Source: Siphonodentalium dalli (Eukaryota; Mollusca; Scaphopoda; Gadilida; Siphonodentaliidae). Taken from it: a stretch of DNA of 64,000 nt. Shown in pieces: positions 22,555-36,143 of this stretch. The stretch is from assembly GCA_032622095.1 (NCBI GenBank), contig CP136062.1, positions 199,401,887-199,465,886 on the forward strand. Reading direction: 5' to 3'. The stretch's first letter is position 1, and each line of letters opens with the position of its first letter. The position numbers and the translations under genes are program-made. The notes under the pieces were generated by a model, which saw nothing but the letters and a program-made list of their open reading frames with translations, was not told the DNA's origin and ran no database searches.

Positions 22555-23630
22555 GCTCCTCTACTACTAGTCAAGCTAAAGCACTACGGAATCACGGGCC
22601 CGATCCACAAGTGGCTAATGTCATTCTTAAAAGAAAGAAAGATGAGAGTGGCACTGGAAGAAGATTTCTCTGAAGGGGTAGAGGTATTATCAGGGGTACC
22701 ACATGCAAGGAAACGAGTTGGGACCGCTCCTTTTCCTATGCCACATCAACGACATACCGGACACTGTGAAATCACAAGTCCGATTATTCGCAGATGATTT
22801 CCTGCTCTACCGACAGATAAATAGCTAGAAAGATCACGAAGTACTACAAAAAGACCTATGTAACCTAGAACAGTGCGCCATAACATGGGGAATGCGCTTC
22901 AATCCATTCAAGTGATACATCATGAGTCTAAAGCAGAAAACCCAACGCTTCTACCAACTATAGCGGCCTACTTTGGTGTCCAATTCGCAAATGACATGAC
23001 ATGGCAGCACCACATAGATACCATCACAACGAAATCAAATTCAACCCTGGGCTTCATTCGACGATACCTGAGACACTGCCCAAGGGACTTTAGAAAAACA
23101 TCATACATAGCACTAGTTCGCCATCAGCTAGAATGTGCAGTAACAATCTGGGACCCGTACTACGAGAAAGACAAATCAAAATAGAGAGGGTCCAACGAAG
23201 AGTAGCCGGATTTATCAAACAATACTACCGATCAAGAGAGAAAGACTGCGTGACAACCATGCTCAAGGATATAGAATTACCATCACTAGAATCAAGAAGA
23301 TCAGAGCACTAGCACTATTTTATAAGGTGGTTAAGGGGTCGGCCCCGGCTATAAAACCTGAAAACTACCTGACCAACCAAGGAGAAAGAGGAAAGCTAAA
23401 AAGTTCGAGGATTTTGTCAGTGATAACATCATAGAAAAACTGACTATTAATAACAACGAAAGTGCCTTCGAACTGATCCCGTCAAACACGGATCAATTTG
23501 GAAACTCTTTATTTCCTAGAACAGTGATTGACTGGAACCATCTGGACGATACCACAGTCAACGCTGCCGACTTAGATACATTCAAGTCGGCCCTAGGAGA
23601 ACATCACTAGCGCTCCTCTCACCGTCCTGC
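22555..23630 (+). pseudogene. RT C-terminal half of the CR1/L2-like element
   Basis: Pieces in several frames read 'KLKHYGITGPIHKWLMSFL', '[16 protein letters not shown]', '[15 protein letters not shown]', '[12 protein letters not shown]' (intact FADD), 'MTWQHHIDTITTKSNSTLGFI' and 'LRHCPRDFRKTSYIALVRHQLECAVTIWDPY'. The C-terminal block 'IERVQRRVAGFI' and 'DWNHL' runs to about 23,600. All are standard for CR1/L2-type RTs. Frameshifts near 22,700, 22,910 and 23,180 and internal stops show that it is inactive. Confidence 0.8.
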
Positions 23631-23804
23631 AAAGCCATATTTGGTCACTGAGGACGTACCGTATACAGATACAGATACCGTATACTTACAATTTAACAGC
23701 GTAAAATATATTCAGCGCAACGTTCTGCACAACCAATTTTATCAGAAGTACGTCAGTTTGTTTGGTACCGTCTCCTATTTCCGACGCAAATAAACAAAAC
23801 ATGA

Positions 23805-23872
23805 ATATGGTATAGTCATATTCCACTATAATAGTCAAATATAGCAATAATAGTGGAATTCAGGATGTGCCT
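23805..23872. repeat. Small hairpin repeat, copy 1
   Basis: ATAGTCATATTCCACTATAA followed by AATAGTGGAATTCAGGATGTG; the ATTCCACTAT and ATAGTGGAAT arms pair. A near-identical copy lies at 57,833-57,899, so this is a dispersed short hairpin element. Confidence 0.65.
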
Positions 23873-24019
23873 GACCGGCTTATTGTTTTCTCAAATCAGT
23901 TTGTTGAACTTATGAATGTTTGTACACGTACATAATACATCAAATATGAGAAACTTACATATTAGTCGGATTCCTTATGTCGGAATGTTAAAAGCGATAT
24001 GAGAACAGTTTCTATAGCA

Positions 24020-24830
24020 CCAATGTGTCTATTTTCAGAATCTACCTGTTTCCAGCTTGATATTTTAGTGGAAACAGGTTTGTGTGAGGCTTTTGTTTGT
24101 GTACCCCTCTATTTTTTTCCCGTCCACCTGGTAATAAAAACATGCTATTACGCATAGCAAGTTCGGTAAGTGGCTTTCTTTGTTCTTGGATATCGAAAAA
24201 CATGGGGAGATCTTGCCAAAAATTACTTAATTACATATCTTAATGGGGAATTTTATCAAAATTCATCAGACGAATTGCATTTATGACTGCATTTTCAATT
24301 TTCTTTCCCAAATATTAAGGTATTGTATATTCGTAGATTCAGCTATATCACATATAGACGAACATGAACAATCTACAAGGATATCTTGATCATATGCCAC
24401 AAACAAAACTTCGATACAGCGATTTTTGGTGAAGATATCGCAGAAAAGCTAACCCTACCCCCACCCTCGCTGATTCCTTTGGTCGAAAACAACGGTCGCG
24501 CCATTTCGGATTATCTAAGACGACATGCGAACGGTTTATTTATCAATAGCATGTCTACTTTCAGAGTTTACCTGTGTCCAGTTGAAAATTTATTGGAAAA
24601 CAAGAGCTTTTGGACTGTTTTAATAATTTAAAGAGCGTTTGCTTATTATACACATATTAATCCTCATAACTGACCTTCTGGTGGAGTCTGCGAGTTGAAA
24701 TTAACAAAAGTATCAAATATGGCGGTCTACTTTCAGAGTCTATTTGTTTCCAGTCTGACATTTTAGTGGAAACAAATTGTTTGGACGGTATTAAAAATTT
24801 AAAGAGCGTTTCCTGATTATACAAATAGTA
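24020..24830. repeat. Subterminal direct repeats of the 5-kb element
   Basis: Three copies near 24,027, 24,553 and 24,728 share YTACTTTCAGAGTYTAYYTG, then GGAAAACAAG- or GGAAACAAAT-type text. The second and third add an AATTTAAAGAGCGTTT block. They are part of the transposon end structure. No gene was seen. The 81-codon frame at 24,386-24,631 overlaps the repeat. Confidence 0.6.
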
Positions 24831-25390
24831 ACTAACACCATTTATTCTTTTCATGAATTGTGTAAGTTGAAATTGTGCACATCTGTCAAGTATGACTCTG
24901 AAATGTATTTTTGAGAATGGTGTCGTCAGACAAGTCTCCGCTGGTACAGTACTACACTATGGCAGTTGCGAACAAAACTATTTGTTGGACCCTATAGAGA
25001 GTTTGACAATTTACTCAAATATTCACAGTGGTGGAACTTAATGGCTATCATATATGCATGGCTCTTACATGTGATCTATCGTAACTACGTGTGATTTTAC
25101 AAAATTAACATGCAATATAGTCAGGCCACCAGATACAGTAGTTTACAAAAATGTGGTTCACATCAATCATATACATCACAATCACGTGATTCAGTGATAA
25201 TGTCCAGCTATTATACAAATGCAATGTTTATCAAGACTAAAGTTTCAGGATGTCATTGTAAAATTGATTGATGGTATTTTTTCATCAATTGACAAATTTA
25301 ATGTGTATTGCCAGGATGAAGTACCGCATAAAACGGAGTTGTTTGCTAAGTAATCTGGGAGTCATATTTATGTAAGTGTCAGTCAAAACT

Positions 25391-26580
25391 TTTAGGACAT
25401 GGGAATATTTTTTTTATTTCGTAGCCACGAAATAACTAATTCGTGGTCACGAAATAAATAATTCGTGGCCACTAAATAACTAATTGTGATATACGATCGT
25501 CAGGCCCATTTGTGTAATGGAAGCGAACAGAGATGATCTGGTTGTAGCTGACCACCATCTTGGAATGAGCCGCGGCGATTTGAGATAAAGGGTGTTGTAG
25601 GGTGGCCCGTAAAACAAATTAAGTAATCACCCCTTTCACCAACCCGATCCAAAGTTGCCGCCGTCCTGGGTGGGTTACAGAGGCACCCACGACATTCAGT
25701 ATATCTTGGGGCCACCCTACATCACCAATTATACCACATCAAACGGTTAAGGTGTCGATAAATTGTACAGGTGTCATATTTGAACCCATATGGGTTGGCC
25801 ATTTTGGGTCGGGGATGGTGACAGCGGGTGAACATTTAGTTTGTCTCAGGGGTCACCCTACAACACACTGTATTCGACCTAAAAATGGGGGATTGCATGT
25901 TATCATATATGGACCCCTCTGGTCAGTTATCATTTTCGCCCGAGTGGGCTGAAGGTGTGAAAATTTAGCTTGCTTTGTTAGCCAATGTACAACACCCTTT
26001 ATTTGATCTATATATATATATATATATATAAGTGACCGAGAAATAATGTGTACCTCATTTGACCCTTTCTGAGCAACGACCATTTTGGATCTGGTATGGT
26101 TGAAAGGGGTGAATATTTATAAGCTTGTTTTGGGCCCACCCTACAAAACCCCTTATTTGACTTAAATCGGTCAATGTGCCGAGAGGAATGCATGGCATTC
26201 CCATTCGATCCCTTGTGGTAACAACTAATGAATATCCAGTGTGTCTTGGAGCCACCTGACCCGTGTTTCCCCGTTCTCTCGAGGCTAGTTTATATATAGG
26301 ACGTCAATATCCCCATAGAGCCCGGGTCCCATGCCATAAGGTGTTTATAGTAGCTGCGATCGTACGCATTGTTTCTAAAACACCATCAAGTTAGTGTAAC
26401 CATACCGTAAAGGTATCTGGCTATACGCAAAGGTCAATCGGTCATTTCGTGGCCACGAATTAGTATTTCGTGACCACGAATTAGTTATTTCTTGGCCACG
26501 AATTAGTATTTTGTGGCCACCAAATTAGTTATTAGTATTTCGTGGCCACGAAATAAAAAACATTATTTTCATGTCCTAAA
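25391..26580. mobile_element. Nested inverted-repeat element with TTTCGTGGCCACGAAAT palindromes
   Basis: The ends TTTAGGACATG and CATGTCCTAAA are inverted and continue into arrays of a 17-bp palindrome, TTTCGTGGCCACGAAAT, with variants: three on the left and five on the right. The interior holds diverged blocks of about 200 bp sharing GGCCATTTTGGGTCGG and CCCACCCTACAA-type motifs. No transposase. The flanks are compatible with a TA duplication, but the palindromic ends make this ambiguous. Confidence 0.7.
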
Positions 26581-28680
26581 CCAGCCACCGTAGCTTATGG
26601 ATCATTCTGTTTTAGTATTAAATTTGGAGAAACCCGACCAGCATAAATGTAACAACTACTACAACTCATCTATGCCAATGATATGTTTAGCCATATATAT
26701 GTGGATAGGGTGGTATTGTTTAAAAATGTTAAACAATGATATCACATCCATGTGTATTGCTAAATATTGCTGGGCTTATATAGATGGCTGTTCTATAATT
26801 CCTGGTCGGGTTTATCCAAATTGGGAGTTTAAATTATGTTCATCTGATGATAAAGAAAACATTTTCTCCGTCCACTCGATACCTCCACCGGGATACATGT
26901 TTTACATACTAAATTAACACCTTAGTCAACATAACAAATCTCTCCCTCAAATACTTTGCCACAAAAATAAATTGTCAGTATAAATAGGCACGACATCTCT
27001 GGACACTTTCTAAGAGATAATTTATTTATAAGAAGATATATATGCGCATGGTGTGCTTGGTCTTATATATAGTACAACACAGTGAGATACAAGTGACACA
27101 GTGCGGGGACAATACTGTGTCGAAGAACATAGTTAAGGGAAACCTTCCATCGTCCTTCATAGTGTATCATGGCTCCATCTGTTGTGAACAAACCATCGAC
27201 TTAGGCTTAATGTGTCGTTCTCCCCCAATAATATACTTGGCTTTGAACCGGTATTTTCCCGTAAATTAGATAGTGTCTATAGTCAGATGGTATTGGTTAT
27301 GTTCAAATGGTGACACAGATATGAAAATGTGCATGTTTGTGCCCCATGGGCCATTGATCATTATAAGATCGAGAAACTTAGTCTAGGAGAATACCAGGAA
27401 TTCACTGGAAATTGCAATTATAGCTTATATGGTCGTAATTCAACGTTTGCGTTTCCGATACAGTTAATACCCAAATGTGAAATTTGAGATATACCTGGTC
27501 GTCAAAATGAACCAGATGTCTTATATAAGGTTAGCAACGGTTGCTAATCAAATACCACAACTGTGTGCTAATCATTCATTGGTATTGCCTTAATTTAGTC
27601 AGTGTCTAATCACATGGTGCCGGTTTTGTTCAAAGTTGGGCACACGCATGTCTAAAACTATAGGCCTATATATGTGCAGCCATGTTGTGCATAGGCCACT
27701 GATCTTTATAAGATCGGGAGACTTTGCCACCGATCCCCATAGCTCATTATTAACGGTTACTAAGCACCAACTCGGAATGCAGGAAAATGCAACTATGGTT
27801 GATACCTATTTTACTCATTAAGTTCTACTTTAGTAGAAATTCGAATTTACTTGATTTGCACAGCTATAGCGTGGAGATTAACTGTGGTCAGAATATTGAT
27901 GGTGAATGTTGGGTTTCAGTCGCTGAAGTTGGTCAAATGTAACTGGCGTGGGAAGCGTGAAAGCAAAGCCTATGCCGCTATACTAAAGATCTCAGCTGCA
28001 CCGAAATGTCCGTTTATCAGTAGCACAAATCCCGCGAAAACACAGATTATCTCAGTGCATGTGGGATAGACTCCGATGACAACGTTTGAGTTATAATGAC
28101 AACGAACAACTATCATCTATACCTGTGTATTTGTGACACTACATCCCGTTATGATCAACGATATGGTTTCAAAACTTGTCAGTGGACAACAAGACATACA
28201 AGTATTAAATAAAACAATGGTATAATATGTAATCACATCGTGAACAGTCTTGTTGTGAATATTTTTATTTGATTCTGATTCAACAGGCTGCATATTATCG
28301 AAACTACAAAACCATTCGACACTTACTTTTGCCAATTACTGTATCTTGAGGCATAACTATATCATATGTTGCAACTATTAAATCACGGATAGTTACAGTG
28401 GGTAAAACACGAGTGTTAAACTTCATATATAATTGTGCACGATTGCCAATAAGTGATATTACAATCAACGTTTGAGCATAACACGAAATTCTCCATAGGG
28501 TTAAGTGTTAAATTTTGATCGCAACTGTAGCCAGCAAGAATCAGCTGATCACATCCATTCTTTTTAAAACTACGTCTGTATTTCATACTTAGTATTTTTT
28601 AGGAATATCAGAACGTACATATCATCATACGCAAAATGGCGCCATTTATCCAAAGTACTAGAATCTACATAGGGCTCAGT
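26581..28680. other. Non-coding interior of the 5-kb element
   Basis: The region includes a roughly 120-bp duplicated block (about 27,255-27,375 and 27,595-27,725, sharing TTTATAAGATCGGGAGACT-like text). The blocks at 28,500 and 28,685 share GTTAAATTTTGATCRCAACT. The frame at 26,597-26,917 (106 codons, Cys-rich, no known domain) is the only sizeable one, and I could not support it as a gene. Confidence 0.45.
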
Positions 28681-29005
28681 GTTAAATTTTGATCACAACT
28701 GTAGCCAACAAGAATGAACCGATCACATCAAAATTTTCAAAAATACATGCAATGGTCATATCTAGTAGTTAGGAGAAGTTTCAAATCGCACATATCACCA
28801 TACGCCAGATGGCACCATCTATCGTTTTCTGTAAACACGAAACGCTCTCTAAATGATGTTGACCCCGATTTAGGCCGACCCGCCAAAATTCAAGAATGGA
28901 AACAAGTCAATCCTGAAAACACACCTACTAGGCATACATAATCCGTTTTCAGATCGCTTTTAACAAACCAAAAATGCAAAATGACATAAGGAATCCGACT
29001 ATATT

Positions 29006-29389
29006 GACGGGTCTTGGGCAGAAATTATGTTTTGTAGTTGATGTGGATTGAAGTATGTCGTCGAGAAACGACCGAATAACTTGAAAAAAAGATAAATTCT
29101 CCAGTGTTGGCGCTCACAGAAAGATCTGTTAAAAATTGGTCCGCTGCATCCTATCCTGTAATAGATGCTTGGCGAGAAACGTGGTCAATAGAAACAGATA
29201 AGCCTCTGACTATGATATGAAGGCAACTATTGTCACAAAGTGATACAGGTGCGCCAAATATTTATTACGCGTTTGTAACCGCATTACAGGGGTTGCAATT
29301 CCGACAAGTTTTTGTCACGAAGATACATTTGCTTCATCTAATATTATTAGAGAACTCCTCCAGCTATAAAAATTAACATATTTCCACTA
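29006..29389. other. No gene seen
   Basis: Non-coding spacer between the 5-kb element and the tandem repeats that follow. Confidence 0.4.
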
Positions 29390-29910
29390 TGCGTGTAAAT
29401 AATGGTTACACAGTTACATTTGGAAGTCGTTTAAAAAATCAAAATGTAACTCTGTAATTTCTCATTTAAAAGCAAAGTGGAAATATTTTCATGTTGCTCG
29501 TCGTAATTATTATCTGGTAAGAAAATGTAACTCAGCGACCAAAAAAAAGCGGATGTTTTTTAACGAACTCGAAATGTAACTTTGTAACCCTCATTTACAT
29601 GGATAGTGGAAATATTTGAATTTTTACAGTTGGACATAATCTCTGGTCATGGAAAAATGTAACTGTGTGACAGAAAACTCGTCGGATTTTGAAGCGATTT
29701 CCAAATGTCAAAATATATTAAATAGCATGTGTAACCGGTTTATTGAACCGATTTATAAATGTCAAAATATATTAAATATGCATGTGTAATCGGTTTATTG
29801 ACGCGATTTCCAAATGTCAAAAATATATTAAAAAGCATAACCGGTCTATTGAAGCAATTTCCAAATGTCAAAATATATTAAATATGCATGTGTAACCGGT
29901 TTATTGGAGT
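29390..29910. repeat. Two adjoining tandem repeats
   Basis: 29,390-29,690 has three copies of about 120 bp (AAATGTAACTYTGTRAYY...ATAGTGGAAATATTT). 29,690-29,910 has four copies of about 62 bp (CCAAATGTCAAAATATATTA...TGTAACCGGTTTATTG). Confidence 0.8.
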
Positions 29911-30082
29911 TACAATTAATCGGCGGTGTTGATCAACACGAGAACATATTGTAACCCCACTAACAGTTACAAATGCGCAGTTTTTTTTCTGCACCAAAAA
30001 ACCCCGACATATATGTACATATTTATTTTGTCAAGCCTATAAGTGTACATCCAATAAATTATTCATTCATATATTATACTAA

Positions 30083-31668
30083 GGGGGTGTTTATACATTA
30101 CCCGGCGAAGATCGCATTCGCTTTAGCCGGCAGCGATAACAATAGAGTGTTTATACTTCGCCGGATAAGAATTACGGCTATCCGGATACTCAGCTATACG
30201 GTTTTCAACTTTTGGATAAAATGATTTAGTACAAGCACCTGATTGTCGTATGGATTCTAATTCGCTCTGCGGTTAAGTTAGATATTTATCTGGGGTCATG
30301 CCGTCATGGGTGATTTCCTTTCAACAATTAACTCGAACAATATTATTGTGCAATCGCTGATAGACCAGTCCGCTTTTCACCTGTGTATATATTGGTCAGT
30401 GTGCCAGTTTGATTGTCTCTAATCAGCTGTCAGGTCGGTGGTCACGCACCTTGGTTATAAGCTATTATTATAAATACTAACCGATGATGGTACACGTACT
30501 CTGCATGTGCATGGTACATTTGTTGCGCATTCGAGGGAATTAATTCATGTACATGTATGTCCATATATATATATGGAAGAAATGGGATGGCACGTTTCTG
30601 TGGATTCAAACTTAATGGACAATTAGTTCAATAATCTAAATCTGAGTGCGCCGTGGACATATTTACACAGGGACGGGTCTAGAGGGCCTGATTTGGAGGT
30701 GTGGGACTGTTCATCTTTGGAATTTATCGACCGACCGTGGTTATGGCCAGGTGTGAGAATTTTTTTTAATCTGAACCCTGAAAATTGCAAAATCCTAGCA
30801 TCCAGCCTTAAGATTTCCAATTGTTGGACATTTTCCAAACTTGACGCACCTCTAATAAGGTTGGATCATTTCCAACTGATGGTCATTTCAGTCCAACAAT
30901 TTGGTAAAAAAATAAGCAAATGTTGCCAAAAGAAATCACCAATAACAAATTGTTGAAAATAAAACTACGAGAACAATTTCAACATATTGCTGATGTCAAA
31001 TGTCCAACTATTGCCGTGTCAGGTATGAAATTTCCAGCTTTTGAATATTTTGATTAAAGTTGTGATGAGACCCCCCATCGCCACGGCCCTATATACATGG
31101 ACATGGTGAACGCCCGAGTAAAATTAAAAACATATTTTATTGTATAATGTGCAAACGGAAAATGTGTCACATTTGATTCGCGATGTTGAAACTTATATAT
31201 AAATATAAAATCCAATCCGAATGATTAGACACCAATTTGTAGATGTATGCGACGAAAAGATCTCAAAACTGACAATGGCCATGCTTTTGGTGCGACACTC
31301 ACTTCACAGGCTGTATGTGAACCCAAACAAACCATTAACAATGTTTTTTAAATATCTATAAAATTACCAATAGCAATACCTGAAAGTTTGAGTTGGATAT
31401 TAATAATTTCGGCATTTCCGTTTCTAAAAAGTTTCATTTCACTATAATGCCCAGCCATATCTCTAACAGGAAGCGGCTAGATGTTTACAGGTGTACAGCA
31501 ATATCATATTGCAGTTCAGTGAGAACTAAAACGAAAACTATTAACAAGTAAAGGAGACACATGAATATATGCGTATCTTCGCCGGCGATGTGTAAACACT
31601 CTGCCCAACCTTCGCCGGCTAACGGGTTCGCCGGGTAACGGCTTCACCGGCTATGTGTAAACGTCACC
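30083..31668. mobile_element. PIF/Harbinger-like element, 1,586 bp
   Basis: The left end GGGGGTGTTTATACATTACC and the right end read inverted, GGTGACGTTTACACATAGCC, are related. TAA flanks both (30,080-30,082 and 31,669-31,671). Subterminal CCGGCGAAG/CTTCGCCGG motifs repeat about four times on each side. No transposase was found, so it is non-autonomous. The interior frame at 30,693-30,956 has no known domain. Confidence 0.7.
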
Positions 31669-31671
31669 TAA

Positions 31672-34600
31672 GATGCCAGTGTCGGTAAACTGTCAGTATG
31701 TTAGTATGATGCGTGTATATTACTGTTTGAATGCGCATATATTACTGTTGAAATGTTGTGAATCATGCTGTATCAAAGAGCGGTCAGTCATATGGACACA
31801 GTTTGACAACCACATACATGTATCAGTGCCATAGTATGGCAATCTCAGTAAACCAATATACATCAATATGTCGTTATAAATCTGAGAGTTCGCTTACACA
31901 GTCCGCTGGTAACCAGGGCATCACCCAAGGCTTTTAAAAAATGTTTGCAATGGAAAAAATGTTCTATCGGAGACTTTGATAGGAGTGCTAGAGAAAACCA
32001 CTAATACGGTATCATGCATCAGATGCGGTATCGACACATTCGGAATATGTTTGTGATATGCTCGTGGCGATGTTACTGCCATGGACGTTTATTGTGAGGG
32101 GCAGTTATACCTGATTTTATATATTGACATATCTGGCGTACACCAACCGTATAAGGATTTCATGTTGACCCAAATGACCTGTATGAAGTATTGACAAAAC
32201 AGAAGACCATTTGATTATTTATTAGATTACCGTTTTAAAAAATGCAAAAACAAACGATATTAATGATGGGAATTTGTCAAGTTTCTCATCCGGAAGCCAA
32301 GCGACTTTCTGAGACAGTAAAATATGGAAGCGCTGTTGTTGATCGTTTTTTATTAATCGGTCGGAATTATAACTTCAGAGGATAATTTACTCCGCACACG
32401 GAACGGAAACTTTGTTAGAACAATTGAATGGCTTGTACAACAGTTGTACACTGCATGCGGTCCAGAAACGACAGACTCGTCATCTCAGGTATAGCCTACC
32501 AAAACCGTGTTTTGCTGGAAGTCGAATGATATGGTTTAGTTGCCTGTTTGGTTGCCGGTTTAAGGTTATAAAACAAAAAATATGATCGCAACTGCATGAC
32601 AAAGAAACTTATCCCAATACACTTTACTGGTGTGAGCGTTTCTCGCTTATATATTTGTTTTGCCGCCAACGTAAAATACCTGCGCATTACTGCGAATCTG
32701 TCGTGCTTGGGCGAGAAAATAGCATTGGGTTTCTACACAAATAAGGATTGGATAACAAATGGTCTCTTTAAGAGTAGAATTATTAAACTTTCGTTATTTT
32801 ATACTGATTGATATGCTCCAACTATTTCGATTTCACTAAAAAGACACACGATTTTCAAAATCTTCTGCTGAATTCAAATATAATGAACTTTTCTATGCCT
32901 ATACTGCGGGGTGCCGCATACAACCTTACAGAACATATAAGAAAAGACATTACCCCATATGTTGTTTGGCTAGTTTTAGGTATAATGTTAACCTTATTAT
33001 ATGCCGTGTGTGTAGGCCTGTGTCTGTATCGATGTACGTATGCATGTATGTATATATATATATATATATGACGTCTGGTAGAGGGCATGCTAATCTAGTA
33101 GGATTGTAAGTGGGCCATCTGGGATAAAACGGTATATAAATACTATCTATTATTATTATCTATGTTCCATTAGAGATACGCTATCATCGAATGTATAGGG
33201 ACGTGCCTGTGTTTCGTTTACATTATATAACATGCAGTGAGATGTACGCACACTCAATATAAGAGAGACCTCTTATTGTTTCACTCGTGACATATGTAAA
33301 TCTCCGGATTCCACTCTTAATGAACCATCAGCCCGCATCAGTAGTAATGCTTGTGGTAATATTACAGCGTATTGATACACAAGACCGGGCGGAAGAAGTA
33401 ATTAGGTGAAATCTCCCTCCAATCGATGAACACATAACTCGGACAGTTGAATGCTCGGCTCAGTGACACGATGATTGTAGACACTACTTAATAGGGGGAT
33501 ATCCTGGAAATGTGCTCTAATGGGCTCCGAAGCAAACATGCAAACAATGTTATGTTTGGTATCATTGCAGACGGACTGATTTCGGATATATATTATGGCT
33601 AACTACTGCGTCTGTCCGCCTTTTTCAGAATTAATGAGCGCCTCTATCCCGTGCCACGTCCGTTAAACTTATCAACGACTGTCAAGACATAGCTCACGAT
33701 GTCCGGTTTAGTGACAAACACGACACCGGGGGCTGGGTATCAAATAAGACAGACGTTTCGCAAGAATGCAATCAACCGAACTTGCAGTTAATGGCCCACT
33801 TACATTTCAAATCTCAGGATGAAGCTCGTTTCGATTTTAGGACATTATAGTGCGGAAAATACTTAATATACGATACATGGATTTACTATGAAAGACAAAG
33901 CAAATAAGTTGCTTCGATTTTCGCGGAGAAGCTATAGATACACGCTTGTTTTTTTTTCCACCACATCATGACCACATCAGAAAAATGCCAACGAGCAACG
34001 CTATTTTTCCACCTGTATTTTAAAATGGATTATGCTCAATACTGGAGTTAAAGATGAGCTATCGTTAGTGGGCATTTGGCCAGATTATTTTATGACGTAA
34101 TAAAATATTGACTGTCGTTACGATGTACATGTGATAATATATGTGCGAGCTGGCACCGGAATAACACAGGAAAGGCTCACATAAATGTCTTATATCCACT
34201 TTGGTCCGTTTGGTCCGTGAGTCGGGTGGATTTGAACATATAATTTTGCCATTTAACGAGTGACGTCATCGCCACGATAGGGTTCCTTAAAGTGACCACA
34301 TGTTACACACATGAGTCATTAACGTCGGCTCCTGATCCGGCGGTGTGTCTAACACAGTGTCATCCCTGGACATGACACCGTAGAGGAGCTTGGTATGAAA
34401 TTCGCACAGTGCGTGTTTAAAAAAAAAGAAGAGATTCTTTTGCTGCTGGAATCGTGAATATGTGCACAGGTTTCCAATAATCAACTACTCATTATTTCAT
34501 AACATAGAATATTTGTAACTCACACCCTTGAATTGCAATTAATGGTGCTCATTGGATATGTGGTGATTCTCTAGTTATGTGGAACAATTGAAGTTCAATA

Positions 34601-36045
34601 AATGTAAAACAAAAAATGAAACTGCGCCAGGAAAATTGGCCATAGCATTTGTTTGTTCTGTTGTATACAAACATTCATCAAAATAATTTTTAGCAGCACC
34701 ACTCAAAGGGATTGTAACATTTGGCTACTCCAATAAAGCTGAACACCGGTACCGAAAGTTGCGCCCCGATACCTACGTTGCCAATTTGTTGATATGCTGT
34801 TAATAGTTATTGTGTTGAAATAACAAGAAATTCGACTTGGGAAGCTAATTTATTCAAAAGAATAATAGCTGGTAAACATCGATTTATATTTCCATCTGAT
34901 TATGTGAAAAATGAGTAGCCTATGTACCCAGCGAATCATATAGATAGAGTAGGGAATCGTCGAAAAAACGACACATGTTTGCGAATTTTATAGTAGTTCA
35001 TTTGACTCCTGGTTGACAGAGAACCACCCCTGTCGCACGGTTATGACTAAATCTTACGCTGAGATACTAAGTTCGAATACAATTACGGTGAAACTAATGT
35101 CATTGGCGTATGGGCTGACATATTCTACTTCGTAATGGGACAATGATTTGGTAACGTAGATATCGCCACCAACTGCGTAGATGTGAGTTATTACATATAC
35201 AATTGCATTATAGTATTGACTTTCTATGTGCAATGTAGCTAGATTAAGTAGATTTCGTACCAAAGTACTATAATATATAACCTACAAGTCACATGTTACA
35301 TGCATGCGCCTGGCATTCATATCAAGCATAGTATGAAAAAGCGTGTAATGCATACATATAGACATATTCATTAATATGTAACTTTTTGTCGTATATATCT
35401 GGTGAGATAATTTGAGAATCACTTGTTGGAATTCAATCTATATATATTTTCAATTTCAATAATTTGATGAATGACTCACATATGCGTGCATGGTAACATA
35501 GGTGACTTCCGACCGGTCGCACTGGTAAAGATAATCACTGAGTCACTGAACCGACTCTCCCAGACACCGCATTCCATTTATAAGCAGGCCAGCACGTGTA
35601 AATGAGCGATGACCGAATTACATGACCTTGACACAAGTCAGTTTACTACCTGGTAGCACAAACACCAATAAAGAGGGAAATGAGTTAAATGGCCATTGAT
35701 CGGGTGGTCCGAAAGTCTGAATATATTTATATAGTTTAAAATATACCATGTTAAAAAATTTATTTATCACAGATATATTGGTGACCAAAATTATTATAGC
35801 ATGCCGTATGTATAAAATGACCTATATGGATCATTACATTATATGAACAGATTGCTTCTAATAGTTAGTTAAAACCCGTAATACACGTAAATGTATAATG
35901 TAATTTGTTCTCCTATGAATGAGAGGTGTGAGCCTGAGGCAAGTAAGACAGTGAGATACACCACACACCACCCTATTACAGATATATGTACGAATACACC
36001 CTTTCAATGATAGGCTTGATTAGCTAAGATAATCCGTACTAATTT
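31672..36045. other. About 4.4 kb without a recognised gene
   Basis: AT-rich sequence. Visible items are a TA microsatellite at 33,047-33,069 and a stretch at 33,120-33,175 ending in TTATTATTAT, like a retroelement tail. A frame at 32,808-33,071 encodes one convincing hydrophobic segment (VVWLVLGIMLTLLYAVCVGL) but shows no start context or splice sites that I can defend. Nothing else stood out on either strand. Confidence 0.4.
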
Positions 36046-36047
36046 AA

Positions 36048-36049
<2 letters not shown>

Positions 36050-36141
<92 letters not shown>
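36050..36141. repeat. (AT)n microsatellite
   Basis: Around 45 AT dinucleotides interrupted once by AGCT. A second run lies at 36,412-36,441, on the other side of the foldback element. Confidence 0.95.
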
Positions 36142-36142
<1 letters not shown>

Positions 36143-36143
36143 T

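Larger units (their letters stand above)
16190..23650 (+). mobile_element. CR1/L2-like non-LTR retrotransposon, decayed, with nested insertions
   Basis: One element can be read from left to right on the plus strand. It has an ORF1-like SGNH/esterase-type domain (16.25-16.94 kb), a 2A-like motif and PHD-like finger (17.37-17.62 kb), an APE-type endonuclease (18.2-18.9 kb), and RT fingers and palm (19.0-19.94 kb). The rest of the RT lies at 22.55-23.6 kb. It is broken by a piggyBac-like MITE at 17,644-18,036 and by a 2.6-kb block at 19,944-22,550. Without these it would be about 4.5 kb, near-complete for the group. Many stops and frameshifts show that it is no longer active. The 3' end is near 23,650, with a short ATACAG-type repeat at about 23,655-23,680. 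Confidence 0.8.
23964..29000. mobile_element. 5-kb inverted-repeat transposon, 5-bp target duplication
   Basis: The ends AGTCGGATTCCTTATGTC are exact inverted repeats over 18 bp and stay related for at least 60 bp (TTAAAAGCGATNTGA). ATATT flanks both sides (23,959-23,963 and 29,001-29,005). Subterminal repeats of about 180 bp (TTTCAGARTYTAYYTGTTTCC-type and AAGAGCGTTT) occur at least three times on the left and once inverted on the right. No transposase frame was found. AG-starting ends recall Polintons, but those use 6-bp duplications and much longer repeats, so the superfamily is undecided. A second element is nested at 25,391-26,580. Confidence 0.7.

Noticed and set aside
23964-29000. Polinton/Maverick element, because the ends begin with AG
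   Set aside because: Only about 60 bp of inverted repeat, a 5-bp instead of a 6-bp duplication, and no polymerase, integrase or capsid-type frame.
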